A stretch of DNA of 64,000 nt from Cryobacterium algoricola. GTDB taxonomy: Bacteria > Actinomycetota > Actinomycetes > Actinomycetales > Microbacteriaceae. How positions within the stretch are numbered: the first letter of the stretch is position 1; every line of letters starts with the position of its first letter. The stretch is taken from positions 310,001 to 374,000 of the forward strand of contig NZ_SOFG01000004.1 in the NCBI RefSeq assembly GCF_004402485.1. Direction: 5' to 3'. Made by a program: the position numbers and the translations under genes. The notes under the pieces are model-generated. The model was not told where the DNA came from and ran no database searches. It saw only the letters and a list, made by a program, of their open reading frames with translations. Below are positions 27,840 through 34,940 of this stretch, one piece after another.

Positions 27840-29792
27840 TCACACCTGCGCCTTGGTCGCGATCGCGTCGACGATGCGCAGGATCGCGTCCGCGACGGGG
27901 ATGCCGTTCTCCTGGGTGCCGTCGCGGAAACGGAAGCTCACAGAGCCCGCCGCCCGGTCGTCTTCCCCCGCGATCAGCTGGAAGGGCACCTTCGCCTTGG
28001 TGTGGGTGCGGATCTTCTTCGGCATCCGGTCGCTCGAGGTGTCGAGTTCCGCGCGCACTCCGAGTGCCTTCAGCTGGCGGATGACGTCGCCGAGGTAGTC
28101 CTCGTATGCTTCCGCAACGGGGATGCCGACGACCTGTACCGGGGACAGCCAGACCGGGAAGGCGCCGGCGTAGTGCTCGAGGAGGATCGCGAAGAAGCGC
28201 TCGATGGAGCCGAGCAGGGCGCGGTGGATCATCACGGGCTGCTGCCTGGTTCCATCGGCCGCGGTGTATTCGAGCCCGAAGCGTTCCGGCTGGTTGAAGT
28301 CGAGCTGGACGGTGGACAGCTGCCACGTCCTGCCGATCGCGTCCCTCGCCTGCACGGAGATCTTCGGACCGTAGAACGCCGCTCCACCCGGATCGCTGAC
28401 GAGTTCGAGCCCGGATTCGACGGCGACCTGCCGGAGGGTCTCCGTCGCTTCCTCCCACTGCTCGTCGGTGCCGACGAACTTCACCGGGTCTTTCGTGGAG
28501 AGTTCGAGGTAGAAGTCGGTGAGCCCGTAGCCGCGCAGCGTTTCGAAGACGAACTCGAGCTGGCTGGCGACCTCGGTCTTCACCTGTGCTTCGGTGACAT
28601 AGATGTGGGCGTCGTCCTGGGTGAGCCCGCGCACCCGGGTGAGGCCGGACAGCGTCCCGCTCTTCTCGTAGCGGTAGACCGTGCCGAATTCGGCGAGGCG
28701 CAGCGGCAGTTCGCGGTAGCTGCGGCCCCGTGCCTTGAAGATGAGGTTGTGCATCGGGCAGTTCATCGGCTTCAGGTAATAGTCCTGACCCTGCCGGGTG
28801 ACGTTCCCCTCAGCGTCGACCTCTTCGTCGAGGTGCATCGGCGGGAACATGCCGTCCTTGTACCACTGCAGGTGCCCACTGGTCTCGAACAGGTGCGCCT
28901 TGGTGATGTGCGGCGTGTTGACGAGGTCGTAGCCGTTCGCGAGCAGCTGCTCACGCATATAGTTCTCGATCTCCGCCCGGACGATCCCGCCCTTGGGGTG
29001 GAACACCGGGAGCCCGGAACCGATTTCCTCGGGGAACGAGAACAGGTCGAGTTCCTGGCCGAGCTTGCGGTGATCGCGCTTGGCTGCCTCCTCCTGGCGG
29101 GCCTGGAAGGCGCGCAGCTCGTCCTTGGTCGGCCAGGCCGTTCCGTAGATGCGCTGCAGCTGCGGGTTCTTCTCCGAACCGCGCCAGTAGGCAGCGGCAA
29201 GCCGGGTCAGGGAGTACCCGTTGCCGATCATGCGGGTGTTCGGCAGGTGCGGGCCGCGGCAGAGGTCTTTCCAGACGGTCTCGCCCGATTTCGGGTCGAC
29301 GTTGTCGTAGATGGTGAGTTCGGCACCGCCGACCTCGACGGATTCGTTGTCCGCCGTGGCCGCGACCGCGCCGCCCTTGAGCCCGATCAGTTCGAGCTTG
29401 TACGGTTCTGCGGCGAATTCGGCCCGTGCGTCGTCGTCGGTCACGACGCGCCGCACGAATCGCTGGCCCTGGCGGATGATGCGGTCCATCGCCTTCTCGA
29501 GGGCCTTGATGTCCTCGGGGGTGAAGGGCACCTCGACGTCGAAGTCGTAGTAGAAGCCGTCCGTCACGGGCGGCCCGATCCCGAGGCGCGCCGCCGGGTT
29601 GACGTTCTGCACGGCCTGGGCGAGCACGTGCGCCGCCGAGTGGCGAAGGATGTTGAGACCGTCCGGGGACGAGATCGTCACGGGCTCCACGACATCCGTC
29701 GGAGTCAGCGTCGCGGCGAGATCCTTGAGTTCACCGTTGACGCGCATTGCGACAACAGACCGGTCGGTGAATAGCTCAAAGCCGTCAGCCAC
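27840..29792 (-). CDS. thrS: Threonyl-tRNA synthetase
   Basis: 650 residues, full class II ThrRS: N-terminal TGS-like region (about 1-60), editing domain with [12 protein letters not shown] (zinc-type HxxxH), catalytic core ([39 protein letters not shown]) and anticodon-binding domain ending [14 protein letters not shown] start with GAGGAG upstream. No T-box-like structure was recognised in the 93 bases before it. Confidence 0.98.
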   Translation of the reverse strand: MADGFELFTDRSVVAMRVNGELKDLAATLTPTDVVEPVTISSPDGLNILRHSAAHVLAQAVQNVNPAARLGIGPPVTDGFYYDFDVEVPFTPEDIKALEKAMDRIIRQGQRFVRRVVTDDDARAEFAAEPYKLELIGLKGGAVAATADNESVEVGGAELTIYDNVDPKSGETVWKDLCRGPHLPNTRMIGNGYSLTRLAAAYWRGSEKNPQLQRIYGTAWPTKDELRAFQARQEEAAKRDHRKLGQELDLFSFPEEIGSGLPVFHPKGGIVRAEIENYMREQLLANGYDLVNTPHITKAHLFETSGHLQWYKDGMFPPMHLDEEVDAEGNVTRQGQDYYLKPMNCPMHNLIFKARGRSYRELPLRLAEFGTVYRYEKSGTLSGLTRVRGLTQDDAHIYVTEAQVKTEVASQLEFVFETLRGYGLTDFYLELSTKDPVKFVGTDEQWEEATETLRQVAVESGLELVSDPGGAAFYGPKISVQARDAIGRTWQLSTVQLDFNQPERFGLEYTAADGTRQQPVMIHRALLGSIERFFAILLEHYAGAFPVWLSPVQVVGIPVAEAYEDYLGDVIRQLKALGVRAELDTSSDRMPKKIRTHTKAKVPFQLIAGEDDRAAGSVSFRFRDGTQENGIPVADAILRIVDAIATKAQV

Positions 29793-29885
29793 GTGTAGTA
29801 CTCCTCAGTATTGTGCGAACCCCTCCAACTTTAGCGGCGCGGTCGCGACCGGGATTCCCCGTTCGGACACCGGTGGATGCCCGGC

Positions 29886-30563
29886 TCAGGCCACGAGGAC
29901 GGTGTCACGCGCGAGCGACGGCACGGGTGGGCCCTGCGGCAACCGGCGGAACAGATGTCCCAGGACGTCCGGTGAGCAGGCGATCGCCTTGACGAGGCCG
30001 GGTCGATCCGAGAAGGAGGGCGGGTCGGAGGCGAGGGTGACGGCCAGCAGTCCGGCTCCGTCGTCGAGGAGCGACGCCAGTCCGGCGGCGATCCGCGGGC
30101 TCACGTGACCGACCGGGCGCCCGGTCGCCGCGTGCACCGCGATCGGACGCGGGCCGGGACCGCCCGCCTGCTCGCGGACAAGCCGGACAACCGATCCCGG
30201 CTGGAGGAGCCCCTCGCGTGCGACGATCGTGCGCTTGTCGACATTGCGCAGCCAGAAGCTCCAGATTCCGAGGCCGCGCAGGTGGCGGTTGCCGAGCGCG
30301 ACGACCCGGCCGGTGCTCGGCTCCGTCAGCCACAGTTCCCCGGCGCCGGCGGCGGCGGCGAGGTACAGGGTGGGCAATCCCGCGGCGTCCGCGACGAGCA
30401 GGCGGTCCCAGTCCTGCGCAGGCAGGTACCGGCTTGCCGGCACCCCGCGGCGGGGAACGGAATGGGCGAGTGGACGGGCAGTGAGGTCCGCGGTGACTGC
30501 AGCGGAGACATCCGTCGCTCGTCTGCCGAACCGGATGCCCGGCGTCACCGTGTGCGAATTCAT
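29886..30563 (-). CDS. Hypothetical protein with a HIRAN-like C-terminal region
   Basis: 225 residues, ATG behind GGGGGAGG. No confident family, but residues about 125-200 (VVRLVREQAGGPGPRPIAVH, ATGRPVGHVSPRIAAGLASLL) follow the HIRAN pattern: a hydrophobic strand with RE, a short polar turn, IAV, G-x-x-VGHV, then a helix and a second strand. HIRAN domains bind DNA ends or ligands and are usually fused to helicases or nucleases; here there is no partner domain. The N-terminal 110 residues contain YLAAAAGAGELWLTEPSTGRVVALGNRHLR, cut here as GELWLTEPSTGRVVALGNRH, with no match I recognise. It follows the tRNA block and precedes thrS on the same strand. Confidence 0.65.
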   Translation of the reverse strand: MNSHTVTPGIRFGRRATDVSAAVTADLTARPLAHSVPRRGVPASRYLPAQDWDRLLVADAAGLPTLYLAAAAGAGELWLTEPSTGRVVALGNRHLRGLGIWSFWLRNVDKRTIVAREGLLQPGSVVRLVREQAGGPGPRPIAVHAATGRPVGHVSPRIAAGLASLLDDGAGLLAVTLASDPPSFSDRPGLVKAIACSPDVLGHLFRRLPQGPPVPSLARDTVLVA

Positions 30564-30654
30564 GGCGAACCTCCCCCTCGAGAGTGCTGCACCCTGCCCC
30601 GCACCGGTATCCCCATTCCGGTGGACGCTCGAACCGGTGTCCGCTTAAACGAAA

Positions 30655-30681
30655 AAACCCCCGGCCGTAAGCCGGGGGTTT
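30655..30681 (-). terminator. Intrinsic terminator after the minus-strand tRNA genes
   Basis: Eleven-base-pair stem AAACCCCCGGC / GCCGGGGGTTT with a 5-base loop; on the minus strand it is followed by a T-run (six T in total with the stem end), so it ends transcription of tRNA-Val(GAC). Confidence 0.85.
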
Positions 30682-30686
30682 ATCTG

Positions 30687-30758
30687 TGGGCGATACTGGG
30701 ATCGAACCAGTGACCTCTTCCGTGTCAGGGAAGCGCGCTACCGCTGCGCCAATCGCCC
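30687..30758 (-). tRNA. tRNA-Val (anticodon GAC)
   Basis: Cloverleaf on the minus strand: acceptor GGGCGAT/ATCGCCC, anticodon stem CTTCC/GGAAG around loop CTGACAC, T-arm with TTCGATC. Discriminator A; CCA is not encoded. Its sequence is very close to the tRNA-Val(CAC) at 31149-31221. Confidence 0.95.
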
Positions 30759-30793
30759 AAATCTAGTGCTTCAAGAACTTGTGTTCTCCAAGA

Positions 30794-30868
30794 CTGGAGG
30801 TGGATACGGGATTCGAACCCGTGTATACGGCTTTGCAGGCCGCTGCCTCGCCTCTCGGCCAATCCACC
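30794..30868 (-). tRNA. tRNA-Cys (anticodon GCA)
   Basis: Acceptor GGTGGAT/ATCCACC, loop CTGCAAA giving anticodon GCA, T-arm with TTCGAAT, discriminator T as expected for Cys, and an encoded CCA tail. It is the only one of the four tRNA genes here with encoded CCA. Confidence 0.95.
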
Positions 30869-30890
30869 GTATTCGGGTTCATACCAAAGA

Positions 30891-30912
30891 GAATCGGCCT
30901 TTCGGCCGATTC
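30891..30912 (-). other. Hairpin between tRNA-Gly and tRNA-Cys
   Basis: Perfect 9-bp stem GAATCGGCC / GGCCGATTC with TTTC loop, starting 7 bases past the tRNA-Gly 3' end on the minus strand. Followed only by a weak T-rich stretch; may be an attenuator or a processing element. Confidence 0.5.
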
Positions 30913-30918
30913 AATTCG

Positions 30919-30990
30919 AGCGGATGACGAGATTCGAACTCGCGACCCTCACCTTGGCAAGGTGATGCGCTACCACTGCGCCACATCCGC
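30919..30990 (-). tRNA. tRNA-Gly (anticodon GCC)
   Basis: Acceptor GCGGATG/CATCCGC, anticodon stem TCACC/GGTGA around loop TTGCCAA, T-arm TTCGAAT, discriminator T; CCA not encoded. Confidence 0.95.
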
Positions 30991-31148
30991 AACTGCGCGC
31001 ATTTCTGCGTGCTTTGAAGACTGTACCGGTAGTTTTCCGGATATACAAACCGAGCGGAACTTACCGGCGGGGTGGCGCGTCGGTGCACGACAGGCGCCCG
31101 GTCTGGGCTAGTATCGAGAGTCGCGGTCGAAGAGAATTCGTTCGCCGC

Positions 31149-31221
31149 GGGCGATTGGCGCAGTTGGTAGCGCGCTTCCTTCACACGGAAGAGGTCATCG
31201 GTTCGAGTCCGGTATCGCCCA
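31149..31221 (+). tRNA. tRNA-Val (anticodon CAC)
   Basis: Acceptor GGGCGAT/ATCGCCC, D-arm TTGGCGCAGTTGGTAGCGC, anticodon stem CTTCC/GGAAG around loop TTCACAC, T-arm TTCGAGT; discriminator A, CCA not encoded. Transcribed away from the minus-strand tRNA block. Confidence 0.95.
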
Positions 31222-31234
31222 CGGTTATCTCGGC

Positions 31235-31261
31235 AAAACCCCGCCTCGGCGGGGTTTTTTT
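31235..31261 (+). terminator. Intrinsic terminator of tRNA-Val(CAC)
   Basis: AAAACCCCGC - CTCG - GCGGGG followed by seven T, 13 bases after the tRNA: canonical hairpin plus T-tract. Confidence 0.92.
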
Positions 31262-31307
31262 GTACCCTCACACTGGGGGGTCCCGCGCCGCCAACCTGGG
31301 CGCGTCC

Positions 31308-31592
31308 TGTGCCAAGCTCTTCTTCAAGCCTAAGGACCATCCCATTGGTTCTCCGGCCCAGCGAACCCTCCTTCGTCTTCATCACGAAAGAGCGCTGCAC
31401 TCCCGTCCTGTTCCGTGACACGATCCGAGCCCCCATCGGTCGCGTCCCTGAACTCGTGAACGCCGCACTGCCGGCTGCGTTCGATCTGCCGTCAGCACGT
31501 CTGTCGGCAGCCCTCGGCGCGTCCTTAGTCGTCCGTTCCAGACACCGTCAGTAGTCCCCCGCAGTAGTTCCTCAGCCAGAAAGGCCATTCCC
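31308..31592 (+). repeat. Long leader, copy 1, upstream of the first DUF4190-type gene
   Basis: The 330 bases from the tRNA terminator to the gene hold no convincing reading frame. This leader shares with 32763-33051 a 15-base identity CCCAGCGAACCCTCC (31357-31371), AGAGCGC 32 bases after its start, a TGTG..CA.GCTC stretch about 50 bases before it, and CAGAAAGGCC just before the start codon. The distance from the 15-mer to the ATG is 236 bases here and 238 in copy 2, so the whole leader looks duplicated with the gene. Confidence 0.55.
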
Positions 31593-31850
31593 ATGACTTC
31601 CGTAGAAACCACAACGGCCACACCCGGCAAGATCCTCGGCATCGTCGGGTTCATCCTCGCCTTCATTCCGTACCTTCAGCTTCCCGGCCTCATCGTGAGC
31701 ATCATCGGCTTCAACCAGGCCAAGAAGGCCGGCGCGCCCCGCGGCCTCGCCAAGGCCGGCATCATCCTGAGCGCCATCTTCCTCGTGCTCTTCGTGGTCA
31801 TCCTCGTCGTCACCTTCTCGTTGGCCGCCAGCCAGACGCCCAGCGCCTAA
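31593..31850 (+). CDS. DUF4190-type small membrane protein, copy 1
   Basis: 85 residues with two membrane segments (ILGIVGFILAFIPYLQLPGLIVSIIGF in parts; and IILSAIFLVLFVVILVVTFSL) joined by a basic loop NQAKKAGAPRGLAKAG. This two-helix layout with (N/V)xx(K)KAG resembles DUF4190 proteins. ATG behind AGAAAGG. It is paralogous to the product at 33052-33363: both begin MT, have PGK(I/T)LGIVG near residue 12 and a KKAG loop. It ends at a strong terminator. Function unknown. Confidence 0.8.
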   Translation: MTSVETTTATPGKILGIVGFILAFIPYLQLPGLIVSIIGFNQAKKAGAPRGLAKAGIILSAIFLVLFVVILVVTFSLAASQTPSA

Positions 31851-31866
31851 GCACCCGCACTCCGCG

Positions 31867-31915
31867 CGTCCCGCTCCCCCCGGCCGGTTCCGACCGATGG
31901 GGAGCGGGACGTTTT
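31867..31915 (+). terminator. Intrinsic terminator of the first DUF4190-type gene
   Basis: Perfect 13-bp stem CGTCCCGCTCCCC / GGGGAGCGGGACG followed by TTTT, 16 bases after the stop. Confidence 0.85.
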
Positions 31916-31962
31916 CCATTCCCGGCGCTCCGACCGGTCAGGGTCCGCGTGACCTCGCCGCC

Positions 31963-31968
31963 TAGTCT
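31963..31968 (+). promoter_or_regulatory. -10 box for a leaderless M50 protease mRNA
   Basis: TAGTCT ends six bases before the ATG at 31975, the spacing expected if transcription begins at the start codon. This favours ATG 31975 over GTG 31969, which abuts the box. Confidence 0.5.
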
Positions 31969-31974
31969 GTGAGC

Positions 31975-32685
31975 ATGGACCTTCTGCTCGGCCTCTGGGC
32001 GTACCTGACGGTGCGCCAGGCGCCGCTCCCCCTGCCCGTCGCCTGGCTGACCGTTGTTGCCGCCGCGACGATCGTGCTCGTCCCGGTGCTGTGGCTGGCG
32101 TGCCGGAACGTGGTCACGATCGCGCACGAGGGTGGGCACGCGCTCGTCGCAACCCTCGGTGGCCGAAAGCTCGACGGCATCCGCCTGCACTCCGACACAT
32201 CGGGTCTCACCGTCAGCCGCGGCAAGCCCCGCGGACTCGGGATGGTGCTGACCCTGCTCGCCGGCTACTCCGCACCCGCCCTGCTGGGGCTCGGTGCGGC
32301 CTGGCTCCTGAGCCTGGGGTATTCGGTCGGCCTGCTCTGGCTACTGCTTGCGGCCCTCGCCCTGCTCCTCGTACAGGTGCGCAACTGGTTCGGACTCTGG
32401 TCCGTTCTCGCGACGGCCGCGGTGATCTTCGCGGTCACCTGGTTCGGTTCTGCGCTCGTGCAGAGTATTTTCGCCCTGCTCGTGACGACGTTCCTCCTCC
32501 TCGGCGCGGTGCGCACGGTGCTCGAGCTGCAGCGGTCACGGTCCCGCCGCGCCGGCACGGCCTCGGATGCCGACCAGCTCGCCCGTCTCACGCACATCCC
32601 CGGCCTGCTCTGGGTCGGCGTCTTCCTGATCGTCACGACTGCGTGTGCGGTGCTGGGCGCCGGTCTCCTCGGACTGGCCGGCTGA
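31975..32685 (+). CDS. M50B-type membrane metallopeptidase
   Basis: 236 residues with about six membrane segments. The zinc motif HEGGH (HExxH) lies in IAHEGGHALVATLGG at about residues 51-55, inside or next to the second hydrophobic segment, as in peptidase M50B (SpoIVFB-like, Peptidase_M50B). A candidate third ligand was not pinned down; LAGYSAPALLGLGAAWLL is the conserved second membrane motif of this group. Probably an intramembrane or membrane-embedded protease; substrate unknown. It sits between the two DUF4190 paralogues on the same strand but has its own likely promoter and follows a terminator. Confidence 0.82.
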   Translation: MDLLLGLWAYLTVRQAPLPLPVAWLTVVAAATIVLVPVLWLACRNVVTIAHEGGHALVATLGGRKLDGIRLHSDTSGLTVSRGKPRGLGMVLTLLAGYSAPALLGLGAAWLLSLGYSVGLLWLLLAALALLLVQVRNWFGLWSVLATAAVIFAVTWFGSALVQSIFALLVTTFLLLGAVRTVLELQRSRSRRAGTASDADQLARLTHIPGLLWVGVFLIVTTACAVLGAGLLGLAG

Positions 32686-32762
32686 GCCGGAAACCCCCGC
32701 TGCCCCGCGAACGGCGCGCCTCCGCGAGCAGGGAATATGCTCCTTGCCCTCCGCACGTCCGC

Positions 32763-33051
32763 TGTGTCATGCTCAACCCAAGCCAGACAAGAACTACAGT
32801 TCCCGAAGACTGACCCAGCGAACCCTCCGGCGCATTCCTGCGACAGAGCGCATTTTCTTGTCCGGCATCGATCGAACGGCCCAGTGCACACAATGCATGC
32901 TGCCGCCACGCGATCCTCCCCACTGCCGCACAGGACCGAGCAGCCCCACTCCGATGGCCACCCGAGCGCCACCGGACCGTGGCCTGCCCGATTTCCCCTA
33001 CCCACTGCCGCGTACCCGAACGGTTCCGGCGCCCACAGAAAGGCCGTCACC
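32763..33051 (+). repeat. Long leader, copy 2, upstream of the second DUF4190-type gene
   Basis: The 366 bases between the M50 gene and the next start codon contain no convincing gene. They carry the second copy of CCCAGCGAACCCTCC (32814-32828), AGAGCGC at 32845-32851 and CAGAAAGGCC before the ATG, in the same order and spacing as copy 1. A cis-acting leader or conserved promoter region is the likely explanation. Confidence 0.55.
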
Positions 33052-33363
33052 ATGACGACACCAGTAGCCTCAGCAGTCAACCCCGGCAAGACCCTCGGCA
33101 TTGTCGGCCTCGTGCTGTCCATCGTCTCGCTGCAGCCCTTCGGCATCATCGTCAGCATCATCGGCCTGGTGAAGTCGAAGAAAGCAGGACTCGGCAACGG
33201 TTTCGCCCTCGCCGGAATCATCATCAGTGTCGTCGGCATCATCGTCGTCGGCATCGTGATCGCCGTCGCGGTCAGCGCTGGCGTCAACCTCGCGGCGTTC
33301 TGCACCGAGCACGGCGCCGGTGTCTTCGACAACAACGGCGTCACCGTCACCTGCGGGGCCTGA
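33052..33363 (+). CDS. DUF4190-type small membrane protein, copy 2
   Basis: 103 residues with two membrane segments (TLGIVGLVLSIVSLQPFGII; FALAGIIISVVGIIVVGIVI) separated by a basic loop VKSKKAGLGNG. It differs from copy 1 by an extra C-terminal stretch of about 20 residues with two cysteines (AAFCTEHGAG, TVTCGA) that would face outside and could form a disulfide. ATG behind AGAAAGG. Function unknown. Confidence 0.82.
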   Translation: MTTPVASAVNPGKTLGIVGLVLSIVSLQPFGIIVSIIGLVKSKKAGLGNGFALAGIIISVVGIIVVGIVIAVAVSAGVNLAAFCTEHGAGVFDNNGVTVTCGA

Positions 33364-33381
33364 CCGGCGCCTCACCGCACT

Positions 33382-33429
33382 CGAAGGAACCTCCCTTCCG
33401 GCACAACGGCGGAGAGGGGGGTTCCTTCG
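33382..33429 (+). terminator. Hairpin after the second DUF4190-type gene
   Basis: CGAAGGAACCTCCC...CCG pairs with CGG...GGGGGGTTCCTTCG over an 8-base loop, 18 bases after the stop; followed by a short T-rich run TCGTCGTTTCC. Likely terminator. Confidence 0.65.
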
Positions 33430-33492
33430 TCGTTTCCCCGCCGATCCGATCGACGCACGGCAAGGTCGGCACGGCCATCCGCTCGACCAATC

Positions 33493-33516
33493 GACCGGTC
33501 GACCGGTCAACCGGTC
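33493..33516. repeat. Three tandem 8-base units around ACCGGT
   Basis: GACCGGTC GACCGGTC AACCGGTC in tandem, each unit nearly palindromic, lying between two convergent genes just before the DUF2071 stop. No coding role. Could be chance, a protein-binding site or a terminator-like element. Confidence 0.45.
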
Positions 33517-33522
33517 AGGACC

Positions 33523-34245
33523 TCAACCGGTTCCGAACCGAGTCGTGACGCCGGGCGAGAAGAGCACCGAATCCGGCTGACGCCCGGTGAGCGACGGAAA
33601 CCCGGCCCTGGCCAGCAGGGTGTCGTCCAGGAGCACGACATCGGCCTGAACGAGCTCCCAGGGCGCGTGGTGGTTGCGCAGGTAGACCGTGCGACCCCTG
33701 GCTCTGGTGAAGAGCGCCCAGCGCGCCGTCAGGAAGTCGGCAAGGGGGTCCCCGGTCACGGGTTCGTCCCGCGGACGCACGACCATTTCCGTGCGGGCAC
33801 CGGCCGCGAAGTGACGTCGTGACGAATAGCGGTACTCCCCCGCCGCGAGCGTCAGCCGCGTCCGCGACCACATGTACGGGAGCGCGAAGAGCGCGCGCGC
33901 CGCGAGCACCGCGGCGAGCCGCGACGCCTCGAGGGAAACGAAGACGACCCCGCGACGCCCTGCCGCGTCTACGGCGTAGAGACGCACGTTCACCTCGACG
34001 AAGTTCCCGTAGTACGGCACGGGCGGGCTGCCGAGAACGGTCGCCCGGTCCAGCACGAAGGGGATCAGTCCGACCCAGCTGCTGCCGTCGAATTCGTCGG
34101 GAATGAGCCCGTCGGGCAGGATCGGCGCCACAGCGGCCGCCGGCACCCGCCAGTGCACGAAGCAGAGGTTCGACCAGCGCTGGCTCGCCACGGAGCGGCC
34201 GGCCAGCGGGGGCGCGACGACGGAGATCGGGTACGGCTCCGGCAC
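33523..34245 (-). CDS. DUF2071 family protein
   Basis: 240 residues. The family opening SVASQRWSNLCFVHWRVPAAAVAPILPDGL (parts: QRWSNLCFVHWRVP, LPDGL) and later GVVFVSLEASR, LPYMWSRTRL and FLTARWALFT match DUF2071, an acetoacetate-decarboxylase-like fold of unknown function. GTG start at 34245 lies 4 bases after the PemK-type gene stop, so the two are probably translated from one message; a longer in-frame extension inside the upstream gene has no support. Confidence 0.82.
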   Translation of the reverse strand: MPEPYPISVVAPPLAGRSVASQRWSNLCFVHWRVPAAAVAPILPDGLIPDEFDGSSWVGLIPFVLDRATVLGSPPVPYYGNFVEVNVRLYAVDAAGRRGVVFVSLEASRLAAVLAARALFALPYMWSRTRLTLAAGEYRYSSRRHFAAGARTEMVVRPRDEPVTGDPLADFLTARWALFTRARGRTVYLRNHHAPWELVQADVVLLDDTLLARAGFPSLTGRQPDSVLFSPGVTTRFGTG

Positions 34246-34249
34246 GGCG

Positions 34250-34756
34250 TCAGTTCCAGCCGTAGCGGCCGCGCAGGACCGTCGCGATGCGGCCGTACCG
34301 CGCCGCGTCGACCCGGGCCGCTTCACGGCGCATGCCCCCGGGGTGCACGACGAACACCCGGTCGATGTTGACCCAGCTGGGACGGCCGTTCTTGTCCCAG
34401 TCGCCGATTCCGAGCGCCACGTAGTCGGGGTGCCCCGTCCGGTCCTTGCTCGTCAGCTGGACGGCCAGCACGGCTCCCTTGCCCGCGTCGGCCACGATCA
34501 CGACCGGGCGGTCCTTGCCACGGCCGTCGCGTTCCTCGAACGGCACCCAGGTCCAGACGACTTCTCCGGGGTCCGGACTCGCATTCCGGCTCGGACGGTA
34601 GCCGAGGCGCACGCCCCGGAGGCTCCTCGGGTCGATTTCGACGGTCGCGCCACTGCCGGTGCGTCCGGGGCTCTGGCTCGTCGGCCTGTCGCCGGTTCGC
34701 CGGCGAGGCGCGAAGAGTCCGAAAAGGGCGCTGAAGAAGCCGTGGATGCCTGACAC
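34250..34756 (-). CDS. PemK/MazF-like protein without an adjacent antitoxin
   Basis: 168 residues. The C-terminal 100 residues hold the PemK-like core: DPGEVVWTWVPFEERDGRGKDRPVVIV, cut here as PGEVVWTWVPFEE and GKDRPVVIV, then VQLTSKDRTGHPDYVALG and WVNIDRVFVVHPGGMRREAARV, cut as WVNIDRVFVVHP. The N-terminal 60 residues begin with a short hydrophobic stretch (IHGFFSALFGLFAP) and a basic linker, unusual for a free toxin. Start: a -10-like TACAGT lies at 34768-34763, exactly six bases before GTG 34756, suggesting a leaderless mRNA. No small antitoxin gene is beside it; the family also includes proteins not acting as toxins. Confidence 0.72.
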   Translation of the reverse strand: MSGIHGFFSALFGLFAPRRRTGDRPTSQSPGRTGSGATVEIDPRSLRGVRLGYRPSRNASPDPGEVVWTWVPFEERDGRGKDRPVVIVADAGKGAVLAVQLTSKDRTGHPDYVALGIGDWDKNGRPSWVNIDRVFVVHPGGMRREAARVDAARYGRIATVLRGRYGWN

Positions 34757-34850
34757 AGCCACACTGTACCGCACGGGATTCGCCTGGCGCCGGCGGGCCG
34801 CCCCTGGGCTCACGACCCGCGCCCCATCGGACACGGCCGCCGGATGCGCT

Positions 34851-34893
34851 CGAATAGGGGCGCATCCGCTTGCCGCGGATGCGCCCCTATTCG
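34851..34893. terminator. Perfect 19-bp inverted repeat after the ammonium transporter gene
   Basis: CGAATAGGGGCGCATCCGC, a 5-base loop TTGCC, and its exact complement, 48 bases past the amt stop. No T-tract on either strand. Probably a T-less terminator or mRNA 3'-end stabiliser; it separates amt from the PemK-type gene. Confidence 0.6.
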
Positions 34894-34940
34894 GTGGTTC
34901 CTGACCCGGTCACGGAGCAACCGGGTGCAGCACGTGCCGG

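Noticed and set aside
29793..29885. T-box leader before thrS
   Set aside because: Only 93 bases, no T-box consensus and no specifier structure recognised.
30650..31260. tRNA cluster as an integration site for a mobile element
   Set aside because: No integrase, no duplicated tRNA 3' end as an attachment site and no change in gene type on either side.
31309..31554. Short open frame in the leader of the first DUF4190-type gene
   Set aside because: No ribosome site, no recognisable family, and the sequence is better explained as a duplicated non-coding leader.
32737..33363. Longer N-terminal extension of the second DUF4190-type protein
   Set aside because: The extension is not conserved in the paralogue; AGAAAGG precedes the ATG at 33052.
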